A stretch of 59,760 bases of DNA from an uncultured Collinsella sp. Lineage in GTDB: Bacteria; Actinomycetota; Coriobacteriia; Coriobacteriales; Coriobacteriaceae. The stretch spans positions 1 through 59,760 of the forward strand of contig CABUHI010000011.1 of assembly GCA_902491345.1 (NCBI GenBank), written 5' to 3'. The notes under the pieces were generated by a model, which was given only the letters and a program-made list of their open reading frames with translations, was not told the origin of the DNA and searched no databases. A program made the position numbers and the translations under genes. How positions within the stretch are numbered: position 1 is the first letter of the stretch; each line of letters opens with the position of its first letter. Below are positions 33,105-41,464 of this stretch, piece by piece.

Positions 33105-34309
33105 TACAGCCATGCCGCGTAAGCCCCCTTGTCAGAAATTGCGTAGTGGCGGGCAGAGCCCTCGCCCAGCCAGCTGTTCATCTTGGCGATGAAGGTGTCG
33201 ACCAGGTCGAGCGGCACGAAGGCCTGGATGGTGCCACCAAAGCCGCCACCGTGGATACGGATGGCGCCTCGGCCGTCGAGGACATGCTCGGCCAGTGCCA
33301 GGGCATACATCGAAGGCTGCTCGGAGCCCAGCTTGGCAACGACATTCTGCAGGTACATGGCAGAGCTGGCGCCGGACTCGCGCGTCAGGACCAGGAACTG
33401 GTCGATGTCGCCGGCGTTCAGGGCCGCCCAGCGCTTGTCGACCAAGCCGTTCTCGTACCAGTAGTGAACGGCGCGCAGGCAGGCACGGTCGCCCAGCTTG
33501 GCGCGCAGCTCGGGGAGCTTGGCGTCAAAGTCGGCAACGTCGACCTCGCACAGGCGTGCCTTGCCAAATTCGGCGGCGACGTCTTGCATCTCGCGCGGAA
33601 CGGCAGCGTAGTCGTCGGTGGCGGCCACGTGGTCGGCACCGACCTTAACGAGCACGAGCGCATAGCCGTGATCCTCAAAGTTGAGTTCGAGCTTCTGGGT
33701 TTTAGGCTGAGCCTGGTCCTCAAAGTCCATGTAGGCAAGGCCGCCCAGACACACAGCGGCCTGGTCCATCAGACCGCAGGGCTTGCCGTAATAGTTGTTC
33801 TCGGTGCGCTGGCTCATCTGGGCGAGCGCGACGGGCTCGATGGCGGGTGCGCCCCAGAGGGTTTCCATGGCACGACCGTATGCGGCCTCGACGGCGGCAG
33901 AGCTGGAAAGACCGCCACCCGAGGGGACGGAGCAGGTGAAGGCGAAGTCGAAGCCCTGGGGCTCAACGCCCAGAGCAGCGATTTCGTGGGCCATGCCGCG
34001 GACGAGGCTCGCGGACGTGCCCTTCTCGGACTCTTGAATATCCAGCGTGTCGAGCATGATTTCAAACGTAGGATAGCCCTCGTCGGCGACGCGAATCTTG
34101 TTGGAGTCGGTTGCCACGGCGATGCCGTCAACGGCGACATCGAGCGAGCCGGCGATAACGTGGCCGCCCTCGTGGTCGGTGTGGTTGCCGCTGATCTCGG
34201 AACGGCCGGGCGCGTGCACGTAGAGCACCTGGCGGTCGCCGATGGGGCCAAACTCCTCCTCAAACAGCTTGGTGAGCGTGGCGAATGTCTTTTCGTCGGG
34301 GGTGGTCAT
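33104..34309 (-). CDS. galK: galactokinase
   Basis: GHMP kinase of 401 residues phosphorylating galactose to galactose-1-P. The signature is slightly unusual, GRSEISGNHTDHEGGHV near 36-52, in place of the common GEHTDY form. The ATP loop is PSGGGLSSSAAVE, and the C-terminal motif GGGFGGTIQAF is present. I start at 34309 (GAAAGGACCCCC upstream); a longer in-frame ORF to 34396 would run through the operator. It is first in the galK-galT operon, divergent from LacI 34648, with three shared GTACGTTAAC sites between. Confidence 0.93.
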   Translation of the reverse strand: MTTPDEKTFATLTKLFEEEFGPIGDRQVLYVHAPGRSEISGNHTDHEGGHVIAGSLDVAVDGIAVATDSNKIRVADEGYPTFEIMLDTLDIQESEKGTSASLVRGMAHEIAALGVEPQGFDFAFTCSVPSGGGLSSSAAVEAAYGRAMETLWGAPAIEPVALAQMSQRTENNYYGKPCGLMDQAAVCLGGLAYMDFEDQAQPKTQKLELNFEDHGYALVLVKVGADHVAATDDYAAVPREMQDVAAEFGKARLCEVDVADFDAKLPELRAKLGDRACLRAVHYWYENGLVDKRWAALNAGDIDQFLVLTRESGASSAMYLQNVVAKLGSEQPSMYALALAEHVLDGRGAIRIHGGGFGGTIQAFVPLDLVDTFIAKMNSWLGEGSARHYAISDKGAYAAWL

Positions 34310-34352
34310 GGGGGTCCTTTCCTTGGCGCGCACGGGTGGGTTTTGCGTCGTT

Positions 34353-34556
34353 ATGAGTACGTTAACAACTTGAAGCGGCATGAACCAAGTATTCACGATA
34401 CCGCACGTTACGGGTTATGTTAACGTACTCATAACACATCGCTTGTCACTTTTTGAGAATCTGGTAATCGGTAGAAATTCAGCCGTGAACGGTACTGCCG
34501 TATGGACTTATAAAGCAGAAGAGATGCAGATAGAAAAAGTAGAGTACGTTAACATG
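34353..34556. promoter_or_regulatory. three LacI/GalR-type operators between galK and lacI
   Basis: GAGTACGTTAACAAC (34355-34369), the inverse GTTATGTTAACGTACTC (34414-34430) and GAGTACGTTAACATG (34542-34556). All share GAGTACGTTAAC. A CCGTGAACGGTA box is at 34483-34494. Confidence 0.75.
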
Positions 34557-34647
34557 CGTCCGACGATAGCGGGCCTCGGCGCGGGATGTATTTCTGCCCG
34601 GGCCGGCATTCACGCTATTCAGATCTCGCAAGGGTGAAGGTGATCCT

Positions 34648-35679
34648 GTGGCAAGGCGCCCGTCCAACGATACCAGTTCGCGTCCGGTCTCCATGGCCGA
34701 CGTCGCCCGCGCTGCTGGCGTTTCGCAGCAGACGGTTTCGCGCGTCGCCAACGGCTTGCCCAACGTTAACGAGCAGACGCGCCAGCGCGTGCAGGCCGCT
34801 ATGCAAGAGCTCGGCTTTCGTCCGAGTTATGCCGGTCGCTCGCTGCGCGACGGCCGTTACCATTCGGTCGGCCTATGCATCAACGATGTCACCAAGTTTG
34901 GCAACCTCTCAATGATCGACGGCATCGCCAGCGCTGCTCGCGAGCATAATTGCGCCATCACGCTGGTCGAGATGTCCAAGACCGAGGAGTTTTCGCTTGC
35001 CGAGGCCACGCGTCGTATGGCCGCATTGCCGGTGGACGGCATCATCATCGGCATGAGCCGCATGGCGCCCGATTTTGAGACGTTTGATCCACTGCCGGGC
35101 ATTGGCACGGTCATCGTTACCATGTACGCGCACCCGCGGGTGACCACGGTCGATTCCGACCATTACGGCTGCTCGCTCTTGCTTATGGATCACCTGTTTA
35201 AGCTGGGGCACGAGCAGATTCGCTATATCGGCGGCCCGTCGTTCTCAGTCGACGAGCAATTTCGTCGCGCCGGTTGGCAGGATGCGCTCGAGCGTAAACA
35301 CATTCAGCCGCATGCGCCGCTCGAGGGAGACTGGTCTGCCAACAGCGGTTACGAAGCCGGCAGATATCTGGCCGAGCACGACCGCACTATGACGGCGATC
35401 TATGCGGCAAACGACCAGATGGCAAATGGCGCGATTGCCGCGCTGCGCGATAGCGGTCTGCGCGTGCCCGAGGACGTGAGCGTGGTGGGCGTCGATGATT
35501 CGCTCGATGATTTTGTCGCGCATAACGAGCTTACGACCGTTCGATTCGACTTGCATCAACGTGGGCGCGAGGTATTCGAGCATGCGGTTCCCGAGGTGGG
35601 TACGGCGGGCAAAACCGTTGCCATTCGTATTCCCGGCCAACTCATTATTCGACATAGCACGGCGATACCGCGCGCATAG
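34648..35679 (+). CDS. LacI/GalR-family regulator of galKT
   Basis: A 343-residue repressor starting GTG at 34648 after GAAGGTG. Helix-turn-helix SMADVARAAGVSQQTVSRVA (about 15-34); sensor domain ends VSVVGVDDSLDDFVAHN. The three GTACGTTAAC sites in the divergent region make it the likely galactose-pathway regulator. It closely resembles the cassette 2 regulator by eye. Confidence 0.9.
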   Translation: MARRPSNDTSSRPVSMADVARAAGVSQQTVSRVANGLPNVNEQTRQRVQAAMQELGFRPSYAGRSLRDGRYHSVGLCINDVTKFGNLSMIDGIASAAREHNCAITLVEMSKTEEFSLAEATRRMAALPVDGIIIGMSRMAPDFETFDPLPGIGTVIVTMYAHPRVTTVDSDHYGCSLLLMDHLFKLGHEQIRYIGGPSFSVDEQFRRAGWQDALERKHIQPHAPLEGDWSANSGYEAGRYLAEHDRTMTAIYAANDQMANGAIAALRDSGLRVPEDVSVVGVDDSLDDFVAHNELTTVRFDLHQRGREVFEHAVPEVGTAGKTVAIRIPGQLIIRHSTAIPRA

Positions 35680-35808
35680 TTTGTGCAGGTAAAAAGCGGT
35701 ATATTCCGCATCAATAACAATCGATAAGGATGCCGGCAGATGGCCGTGGCTATGAAGGCGAGTGTTATGATAGACGGGTTCTTTTGTCTATCTAGGAGGC
35801 TTTGCCTG

Positions 35809-36969
35809 ATGGAGATCACCAAGGATATCCGCTACATCGGTGTCGACGATCACGACATTGACCTGTTCGAGGGCCAGTACGACGTGTCCGAGAACGGCAT
35901 GGCATACAACAGCTATGTTATCTTGGGCGATAAAATTGCTGTCGCCGATTCGGTTGACGCTGGCTTTGTCGACGAATGGCTCGGCAACCTCGAGGCCGCG
36001 CTCGACGGCCGTACGCCCGACTACCTGGTCGTCCATCACATGGAGCCCGATCACTCCGCCGGTATCGCCGCCTTTATGGAGCGCTACCCCCAGGCACAGA
36101 TTGTGGCCAGCATGGGCGCCTTCCGCATGATGGTCAACTACTTTGGCACCGACTACCCCGAGCGTAAGATGGTCGTCAAAGAGGGCGACGTGCTCGACCT
36201 GGGTGGCCACAGCCTAACGTTTGTCGGCGCCCCCAACGTGCACTGGCCCGAGGTAATCTTCTCCTACGAGTCTACCGACAAGGCGCTCTTTAGTGCCGAC
36301 GGCTTTGGCAAGTTCGGCGCCAACGACATCGAGGACCCGGAAGGCTGGGCTTGCGAAGCGCGCCGCTACTACTTTGGCATCGTCGGTAAGTTCGGCAAGT
36401 TTGTGCAGACCGTGCTCAAGAAGGCCGCCGACCTGGATATCCAGATTATCTGTCCGCTCCACGGCCCCGTACTGACCGAGAATCTGGGCTATTACCTCGA
36501 CACCTACAACACCTGGTCGAGCTATCAGCCCGAGGACGAGGGCATCACGATTGCCTATGCGAGCGTGTACGGCCATCTGAAGGCCGCCGTTGAGGAGCTT
36601 GCATCTGCGCTCGAGGCCCGCGGCCAGAAGGTTTCCGTCTTTGACTTGGCTCGCGACGACATGGCCGAGGCCGTTGAGGATGCGTTCCGCTATGACCGTC
36701 TGGTGCTCGCCTCCATCACCTATCAGGGCGAGATCTTCCCGTTCATGAGCACCTTTATCCACACGCTTGCCGAGCACGCCTATCAGAACCGTACGGTGGC
36801 GCTCGTTGAGGCCGGCTCCTGGGCGCCCACCGCTGCCAAGGTTATGACCAAGGAGCTCGAGGGCATGAAGGACATCACCCTGGCGCAGAACAAGGTGACC
36901 GTGCTGGGCTCGCTCAACGACGCCTCGCGCGCTCAGATCGAGGTTCTCGCCGACGAGCTGTCCAAGTAG
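35809..36969 (+). CDS. flavodiiron protein (A-type flavoprotein)
   Basis: A 386-residue cytoplasmic O2 or NO reductase. The N-terminal beta-lactamase-like domain has the diiron ligands in HHMEPDH (His77, Glu79, Asp81, His82), then VHWPE, FSADGFGKF and CPLHGPVL. The C-terminal flavodoxin domain begins ITIAYASVYGHLKAAVEEL (about 245 onward). No rubredoxin domain is fused. TAGGAGG precedes the start; the longer ORF has no ribosome site. It fits an anaerobe coping with oxygen. It is a single gene with its own terminator. Confidence 0.92.
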   Translation: MEITKDIRYIGVDDHDIDLFEGQYDVSENGMAYNSYVILGDKIAVADSVDAGFVDEWLGNLEAALDGRTPDYLVVHHMEPDHSAGIAAFMERYPQAQIVASMGAFRMMVNYFGTDYPERKMVVKEGDVLDLGGHSLTFVGAPNVHWPEVIFSYESTDKALFSADGFGKFGANDIEDPEGWACEARRYYFGIVGKFGKFVQTVLKKAADLDIQIICPLHGPVLTENLGYYLDTYNTWSSYQPEDEGITIAYASVYGHLKAAVEELASALEARGQKVSVFDLARDDMAEAVEDAFRYDRLVLASITYQGEIFPFMSTFIHTLAEHAYQNRTVALVEAGSWAPTAAKVMTKELEGMKDITLAQNKVTVLGSLNDASRAQIEVLADELSK

Positions 36970-36992
36970 CGACACATTCACTTCTGATGCTC

Positions 36993-37027
36993 AACCACCA
37001 CAAAGGAGACCTTTGTGGTGGTTTTTG
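36993..37027 (+). terminator. intrinsic terminator, likely bidirectional
   Basis: AACCACCACAAAGG pairs with CCTTTGTGGTGGTT and is followed by TTTGTTT. It separates convergent genes. Confidence 0.88.
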
Positions 37028-37028
37028 T

Positions 37029-37832
37029 TTAAGCGCCGGCGATGACGAGGGCTGGACGTGAGCTGTCAGTGGCCTCGGCGATCGAGGTGGCGACGGCATG
37101 GTCGGGGTCACGGTCCATCACGATGGAGTCGACATCGGCAAGCTCGGCAAAGCGGTACATGCCGCGTCCGTTAACCTTGCTGGCGTCCATGAGGGCGACG
37201 TTTTGATGGGCCGCGGCGATCATAGCCGTTTTGGTCTCGGCCATCTGGGGAAAATCGGTCGTAAAGCCGCAGCTGGGGACAAAGGCGCCGGGGCACATGA
37301 CGGCCAGATCGGCATGGACCATTTGGAGCGCCTGCATAGTGAGCGGTCCGTACAAATAACGATGGCCTTTGCGCAGCGCCCCGCCCAGCATGACGACATC
37401 GACTGAGGGCATGCTCTCGTCGATGTAATCGGCAATGGTAATGTCGGCCGTGATGACGGTGATACCGTCGCGCTGATCGAGGAGCCGGACGAACTCGAGC
37501 GCCGTGGTGCCCGAGTCGACGAGCAGCGTGTCGCCGTCATTGACGAGCTCGATGGCGCTTTGCGCGATGGCCTGCTTGGCGGCGACGTTGACATTGATGC
37601 GGCGATCCTGCGTGGAGACGGTCAGACGTTTGTGGAGTGATACGGCACCGCCGTGCGTGCGGCGCAGCTTGCCTGCTTCGGCGAGCGCGTCCAGGTCGGC
37701 GCGGGCGGTGACGGAGGACACGCCAAAGGTCTGGGCGATTTCTGCTACCTGCACCGAGGCATTATGCTCGAGCATTTCCATAATGGCGGTACGGCGTTCG
37801 TCGGCAAAAGCACAGTTGGTGGCTTGGGCCAT
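37029..37832 (-). CDS. DeoR-family transcriptional regulator
   Basis: A 267-residue DeoR/GlpR protein. Winged helix SVQVAEIAQTFGVSSVTARADL, then RRTHGGAVS; the sensor domain has LLVDSGTTALEFV. Start 37832 follows GGAGCAAGC; an in-frame ATG at 37889 is less likely. It diverges from the class II aldolase gene 38167, so it may control it. It is not a close copy of the 2695 DeoR. Confidence 0.88.
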   Translation of the reverse strand: MAQATNCAFADERRTAIMEMLEHNASVQVAEIAQTFGVSSVTARADLDALAEAGKLRRTHGGAVSLHKRLTVSTQDRRINVNVAAKQAIAQSAIELVNDGDTLLVDSGTTALEFVRLLDQRDGITVITADITIADYIDESMPSVDVVMLGGALRKGHRYLYGPLTMQALQMVHADLAVMCPGAFVPSCGFTTDFPQMAETKTAMIAAAHQNVALMDASKVNGRGMYRFAELADVDSIVMDRDPDHAVATSIAEATDSSRPALVIAGA

Positions 37833-37941
37833 GCTTGCTCCATTCTCGGCTAAATTTGCAGGAATTGTGTTGACTCTATTTTCGTTCATTTTCTTTTTGA
37901 GTAAGAAAAGACCTTTCGATTACTTATCTTTTCTATAAAAG

Positions 37942-38070
37942 AAAGACGCTGAACGCCCAAAATTCAATATCGAACATGTCCACTCGGCTCAAATTCCTTC
38001 CGTTTACTTTTCAAAAATGACTGTATTGACCTGCATGGGCTCAATATCTCGCACGTGCAAAGACGCTGAA
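37942..38070. promoter_or_regulatory. divergent region with repeated AAAGACGCTGAA
   Basis: The exact 12-base sequence AAAGACGCTGAA occurs at 37942-37953 and 38059-38070 in the 334-base region between the DeoR gene and the aldolase gene. It is a candidate DeoR site. An A+T-rich CTTTTCTATAAAAG lies just before the first copy. Confidence 0.35.
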
Positions 38071-38166
38071 TTTCATACAATGAACGCAGAAAAACGCAAG
38101 GTAAAACGCCTTGCGAACAACTACGCCCGATGTCCAGATGCGGGCGAGGGAGAGGAGCAAACGCTC

Positions 38167-39024
38167 ATGGCACTTGTTACCACCGAAAAGATGCTCAAGG
38201 ACGCTCAGGCCGGCCACTACGCTGTTGGTGCTTTCAACGTCGAGAACCTCGAGTTTGTTATGGCCGTTCTGGCCGCTGCCGAGGAGACCAAGTCCCCCGT
38301 CATCATGCAGACCACCCCGGGCACCATCAAGACCGCTGGTCTGGACTACTTCTACGGCATGGTCAAGGCTGCCGCCGAGCGTGCTTCCGTGCCCGTCGCT
38401 CTGCACCTCGATCACGGCGATGGCTATGACCGCTGCATGCAGGCTTTCCGCACGGGCTACACGTCCGTCATGATCGACGGTTCGCACGAGTCCTTCGAGG
38501 ACAACATCGCCCTGACCAAGTCCGTCGCCGATGCTGGCCGCGCCATGGGCGTGCCCGTCGAGGCTGAGCTCGGCAAGGTTGGCGGCAAGGAGGACGACGG
38601 TCCCGCGGTTGAGGGCGAGAGCCCCTACACCGATCCTGCCGAGGCCAAGGAGTTCGTCGAGCGTACCGGCTGCACCTCCCTCGCAATTGGCGTTGGCACC
38701 AGCCACGGTGTGTACACGAGCGATCCGCACATCGAGCAGTCCGTGGTCAAGGCCATCCGCGACGCCGTCGACGTGCCGCTGGTCCTGCACGGCACCTCCG
38801 GTGTGCCCGATGAGCAGGTTGCCGAGGCTGTGAAGAACGGCATCTGCAAGGTTAACTACGCCACCGAGCTGCGTCAGGCCTACACCAAGGGCTTCATGGC
38901 CTACATGGCCGAGAACCCTGCCTGCTTCGATCCCAAGAAGCCGGCCAAGGAGGGCATGCGTGAGATCACCGAGCTGGTTAAGATCCGCATGACCAACCTC
39001 AACTCTGTGGGCAAAGCAGAGTAA
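38167..39024 (+). CDS. class II fructose/tagatose-bisphosphate aldolase
   Basis: A 285-residue zinc aldolase. VALHLDHGDGYD gives catalytic Asp82 and Zn ligand His83; IGVGTSHGVY and PLVLHGTSGVPDE give further Zn and phosphate-site residues. The length and sequence suit the short FbaA/GatY/KbaY branch. Start 38167 follows GAGAGGAGC. It could split tagatose-1,6-bisphosphate from the LacABC route, since no class I lacD is present in the window, or fructose-1,6-bisphosphate in glycolysis; sequence alone does not decide. Confidence 0.92.
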   Translation: MALVTTEKMLKDAQAGHYAVGAFNVENLEFVMAVLAAAEETKSPVIMQTTPGTIKTAGLDYFYGMVKAAAERASVPVALHLDHGDGYDRCMQAFRTGYTSVMIDGSHESFEDNIALTKSVADAGRAMGVPVEAELGKVGGKEDDGPAVEGESPYTDPAEAKEFVERTGCTSLAIGVGTSHGVYTSDPHIEQSVVKAIRDAVDVPLVLHGTSGVPDEQVAEAVKNGICKVNYATELRQAYTKGFMAYMAENPACFDPKKPAKEGMREITELVKIRMTNLNSVGKAE

Positions 39025-39048
39025 CAGCAAGGGTACTCTGATCCCACC

Positions 39049-39199
39049 GGACGGTTTGGGCGGGTCCCGTACTGAGTTTCCAAAACGTCCTCGCGCATGA
39101 AGGCCCCCGTTGTCTCGCTTCTTCGAAGCGTTGACAACGGGGGCCTTCGCGCTGCGGAATGATTTTGGAAACTCAGTACGGGACCCGCCCAAACCGTCC
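39049..39199. mobile_element. 151-bp element with perfect 37-bp inverted ends (MITE-like or giant hairpin)
   Basis: Left arm 39049-39085 and right arm 39163-39199 are perfect 37-base inverted repeats (outer end GGACGGTTTGGGCGGGTCCC). Inside is a second stem, GAAGGCCCCCGTTGTC with GACAACGGGGGCCTTC, and at the tip CGCTTC-TTC-GAAGCG. No coding capacity. It begins 24 bases after the aldolase stop, so it may also act as the terminator. The 39200-39357 stretch holds nothing else. Confidence 0.85.
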
Positions 39200-39357
39200 T
39201 GCTCAATCGCCCTTGTGGCGTTAGTGTCGGAAAAATAAGACGTTGCTTTTTGCCCCCTGCGGAAAGATTGGGGAACTAAGCCCTCGTCCCTCCCAGGTTG
39301 ACCTACTCGAGGTCGTCGCCCTTGTGGTGTTGGGGCTGAAAGGGTGGGACGCGTGGG

Positions 39358-39981
39358 TTATTTGGTTGTTAGGGTTAGTAGGTCGTTGGGGGTTTTGAGG
39401 TTGTAGGTGGCATTTGGGATATCTTGGTGTGATCCCCATGCCGCTCTGGCAAAACTGACCCCTGCTGAAGTTGCGCATTGTTCGTCGTAGACGGTGTCGC
39501 CAACGTAGACGACGTTGCTAGGATTCGCGCCCGTACGTCGGAGATATTCGAGCATGGGTGCGGGCGAAGGCTTGTGCTCGGTTGTGTCTTCGACAAGGAT
39601 GATGTGTTCAAAAAACTTATCGAAGCCAAGGGGTGCAATTTCGTCTGTGTATTCGTCGCGCGCACGTGAGGAGACGATGCCAAGTTTGCAGCCGTTGTCG
39701 GAGAGTGTTGCGATAACTTCGTGCAAGCCTGGAAACACGCTGATGGTGCTTTTAAAGCTGGCAGCAACTTGGCACCAGCGATTCAACGTTGCCTGCGAGT
39801 AGATCCCAAGTTTCTCAAGGGCATCCTTGCCGGGTATGCCGAGGGCAAATTCAAGCTCGTGTCGGGGGAGCGTTTTGCCGGTCTCTTCTTGGACAATCTG
39901 GACAAGCGATGATAGAACGCTTTCTTCTGTATCTGCCAATGTCCCATCAACGTCAAATACGATATGGTCAAAGTGCTTCAT
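39358..39981 (-). CDS. HAD-superfamily phosphatase (phosphoglycolate phosphatase-like)
   Basis: A 207-residue HAD hydrolase. Motif I is FDVDGTLADTEES (nucleophile Asp10, acid Asp12), motif II LGIVSSRARDE, motif III lysine in TEHKPSPAP, and motif IV YVGDTVYDEQCA. The cap is the helical C1 type after residue 18. AGAGGAGC precedes the ATG. It lies 56 bases downstream of the AraC gene on the same strand. The physiological substrate is unknown. Confidence 0.9.
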   Translation of the reverse strand: MKHFDHIVFDVDGTLADTEESVLSSLVQIVQEETGKTLPRHELEFALGIPGKDALEKLGIYSQATLNRWCQVAASFKSTISVFPGLHEVIATLSDNGCKLGIVSSRARDEYTDEIAPLGFDKFFEHIILVEDTTEHKPSPAPMLEYLRRTGANPSNVVYVGDTVYDEQCATSAGVSFARAAWGSHQDIPNATYNLKTPNDLLTLTTK

Positions 39982-40037
39982 ATGGTTGCTCCTCTCTGTT
40001 GTTTGCCTGCAAGTTTGATTCAGTGACAGAAGAAGGG

Positions 40038-40976
40038 CTAGCGGGATTTCTGCCTGGTACTATCGAGATTCTGCCTCGCTGCTCGATAGCTCGAAGGAGT
40101 GCATCCCATTTGTTCTTTAAATACCTGGCCAAGATGGCTTGCTGTCGCAAAGCCGCATTGGCGCGCGACTGTCTGGACCGTTCGCGTGGTGTGTGCCAAA
40201 AGTTCGCAAGCACGGTTTACGCGGTATGCGCGCAGATATGCCGCCGGGGTCGTTCCTGCGCAAGCTTCGATAATGCGGTAACACTCTCTTTCGCTTACGC
40301 CGGCTGCAGATGCCATCTGGGGCACATCTATAGCGGCTGCATAGTTTGCGCGGATATAGTCCAGGATTGCCTTGAACTGTACGTCGCGGTTGGTCATCCA
40401 AGAGGCGTTGTTGGAGGAAAAGAGCGGTTCGGCCTTGGCGTAAATCTGAATCCAGAGCTCTGACAAGCTATTCCGAAGCGCCATCTCGTTCTGCGGCCGT
40501 TGAAGGTCGTGGTTAAAGGAACTCTTTAGCAAATCGATAAAGGGCGTATCGTCGGGGTTGGTGGGCGACCATTTGAGCACATCGACGCCTCGACATTGCA
40601 GCAAAGGATTGATATAGCGCTTTTGAAGGCGTCCCGCGGGATCGCCGAGCATCGACGGCTGAAAGATATGCAACATTTGAATGGCTGGTGCCGAATTGGG
40701 TGATTGCAGCGTGCGGTGCAAAACGCCGCCGTTGATAAAGCCGGCGGACCCTTCCTCAAAGCGTACGTGCTCATGAGCCGCGCGCGTTCGATAGTCAATC
40801 GCTCCCTGCTCCATGTAGAAAAGCTCGACTTCGGAATGCCAGTGCCAGGGGACGGAATTGCCCGGATAGCGAGCGAATTCTGCGCGTTCGGCAATATAGG
40901 GCCAGTCTTCGGCGGTCTCGGGAAACGCTTCCTCGCGTCCTCCGCGGTGCAATTCTATGTGATCCATGTTTCGCAT
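40038..40976 (-). CDS. AraC-family transcriptional regulator
   Basis: A 312-residue protein with an N-terminal cupin-like effector domain (VPWHWHSEVELFYMEQG) and a C-terminal pair of helix-turn-helices (IDVPQMASAAGVSERECYR and TVQTVARQCGFATASHLGQV, ending FKEQMGCTPSSYR). The effector domain suggests a sugar sensor. It probably forms an operon with the HAD phosphatase downstream. No clear ribosome site; Met4 is an alternative start. Confidence 0.9.
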   Translation of the reverse strand: MRNMDHIELHRGGREEAFPETAEDWPYIAERAEFARYPGNSVPWHWHSEVELFYMEQGAIDYRTRAAHEHVRFEEGSAGFINGGVLHRTLQSPNSAPAIQMLHIFQPSMLGDPAGRLQKRYINPLLQCRGVDVLKWSPTNPDDTPFIDLLKSSFNHDLQRPQNEMALRNSLSELWIQIYAKAEPLFSSNNASWMTNRDVQFKAILDYIRANYAAAIDVPQMASAAGVSERECYRIIEACAGTTPAAYLRAYRVNRACELLAHTTRTVQTVARQCGFATASHLGQVFKEQMGCTPSSYRAARQNLDSTRQKSR

Positions 40977-41001
40977 GGCATCAGTATAAAGCGCAATGGG
41001 C

Positions 41002-41211
41002 TTAGATTGCTCTTGCCTGTTCGGGGAACGCCTTGTCTAGGGATGCTTGGAGCTTTTCGAAGGATGCTCGTAAGTTGAGGCTCTGATCGGCTGAGCGCTT
41101 GGTTTTTGTGGTGGGGGAGTCGAGGAGACCGTTTCTCTGTGTCGGGGGGAAGGAGAAAAGGTTTGCATGTTTTAGGGATGGCTGCTGTGCTGCGTCATTG
41201 GAAGAATGCAT
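41002..41211 (-). CDS. small hypothetical protein, 69 residues
   Basis: MHSSNDAAQQPSLKHANLFS to a polar, helical C-terminus (ASFEKLQASLDKAF). I do not recognise it. It begins two bases after the stop of the preceding small ORF, whose last codons supply a GAGGAGG ribosome site. That arrangement supports translation, but there is no other evidence. Confidence 0.4.
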   Translation of the reverse strand: MHSSNDAAQQPSLKHANLFSFPPTQRNGLLDSPTTKTKRSADQSLNLRASFEKLQASLDKAFPEQARAI

Positions 41212-41213
41212 GC

Positions 41214-41369
41214 TTATGCGGCCTCCTCGATGTCCACCAATAGATTGCGCTCGGGGTATGCTGCTAGGTCCCGTGCGCTGGCAGTATTATGCCGCGGCTG
41301 CTGCAAAGAAGCGCTAAAGAAAGGCTTAACCTGGTTTGATGTTACGATGAAACTGCAGGTCAAAGCCAT
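41214..41369 (-). CDS. small hypothetical protein, 51 residues
   Basis: A short ORF beginning MALTCSFIVTSNQ and ending NLLVDIEEAA. It is too short to recognise. Its acidic end encodes the ribosome site of the next ORF (41002-41211), giving a TAA-GC-ATG junction. Its own ribosome site is weak (AAGAG). Confidence 0.3.
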   Translation of the reverse strand: MALTCSFIVTSNQVKPFFSASLQQPRHNTASARDLAAYPERNLLVDIEEAA

Positions 41370-41464
41370 CGAGTAACACTCTTGAAAGGTTTTGAGCTTA
41401 AGGGCTTTCTAAGGTTTGTGACGTGGATGTGGCGCGGACGTGCGGAGCGTGTGAATGCTCGCTG

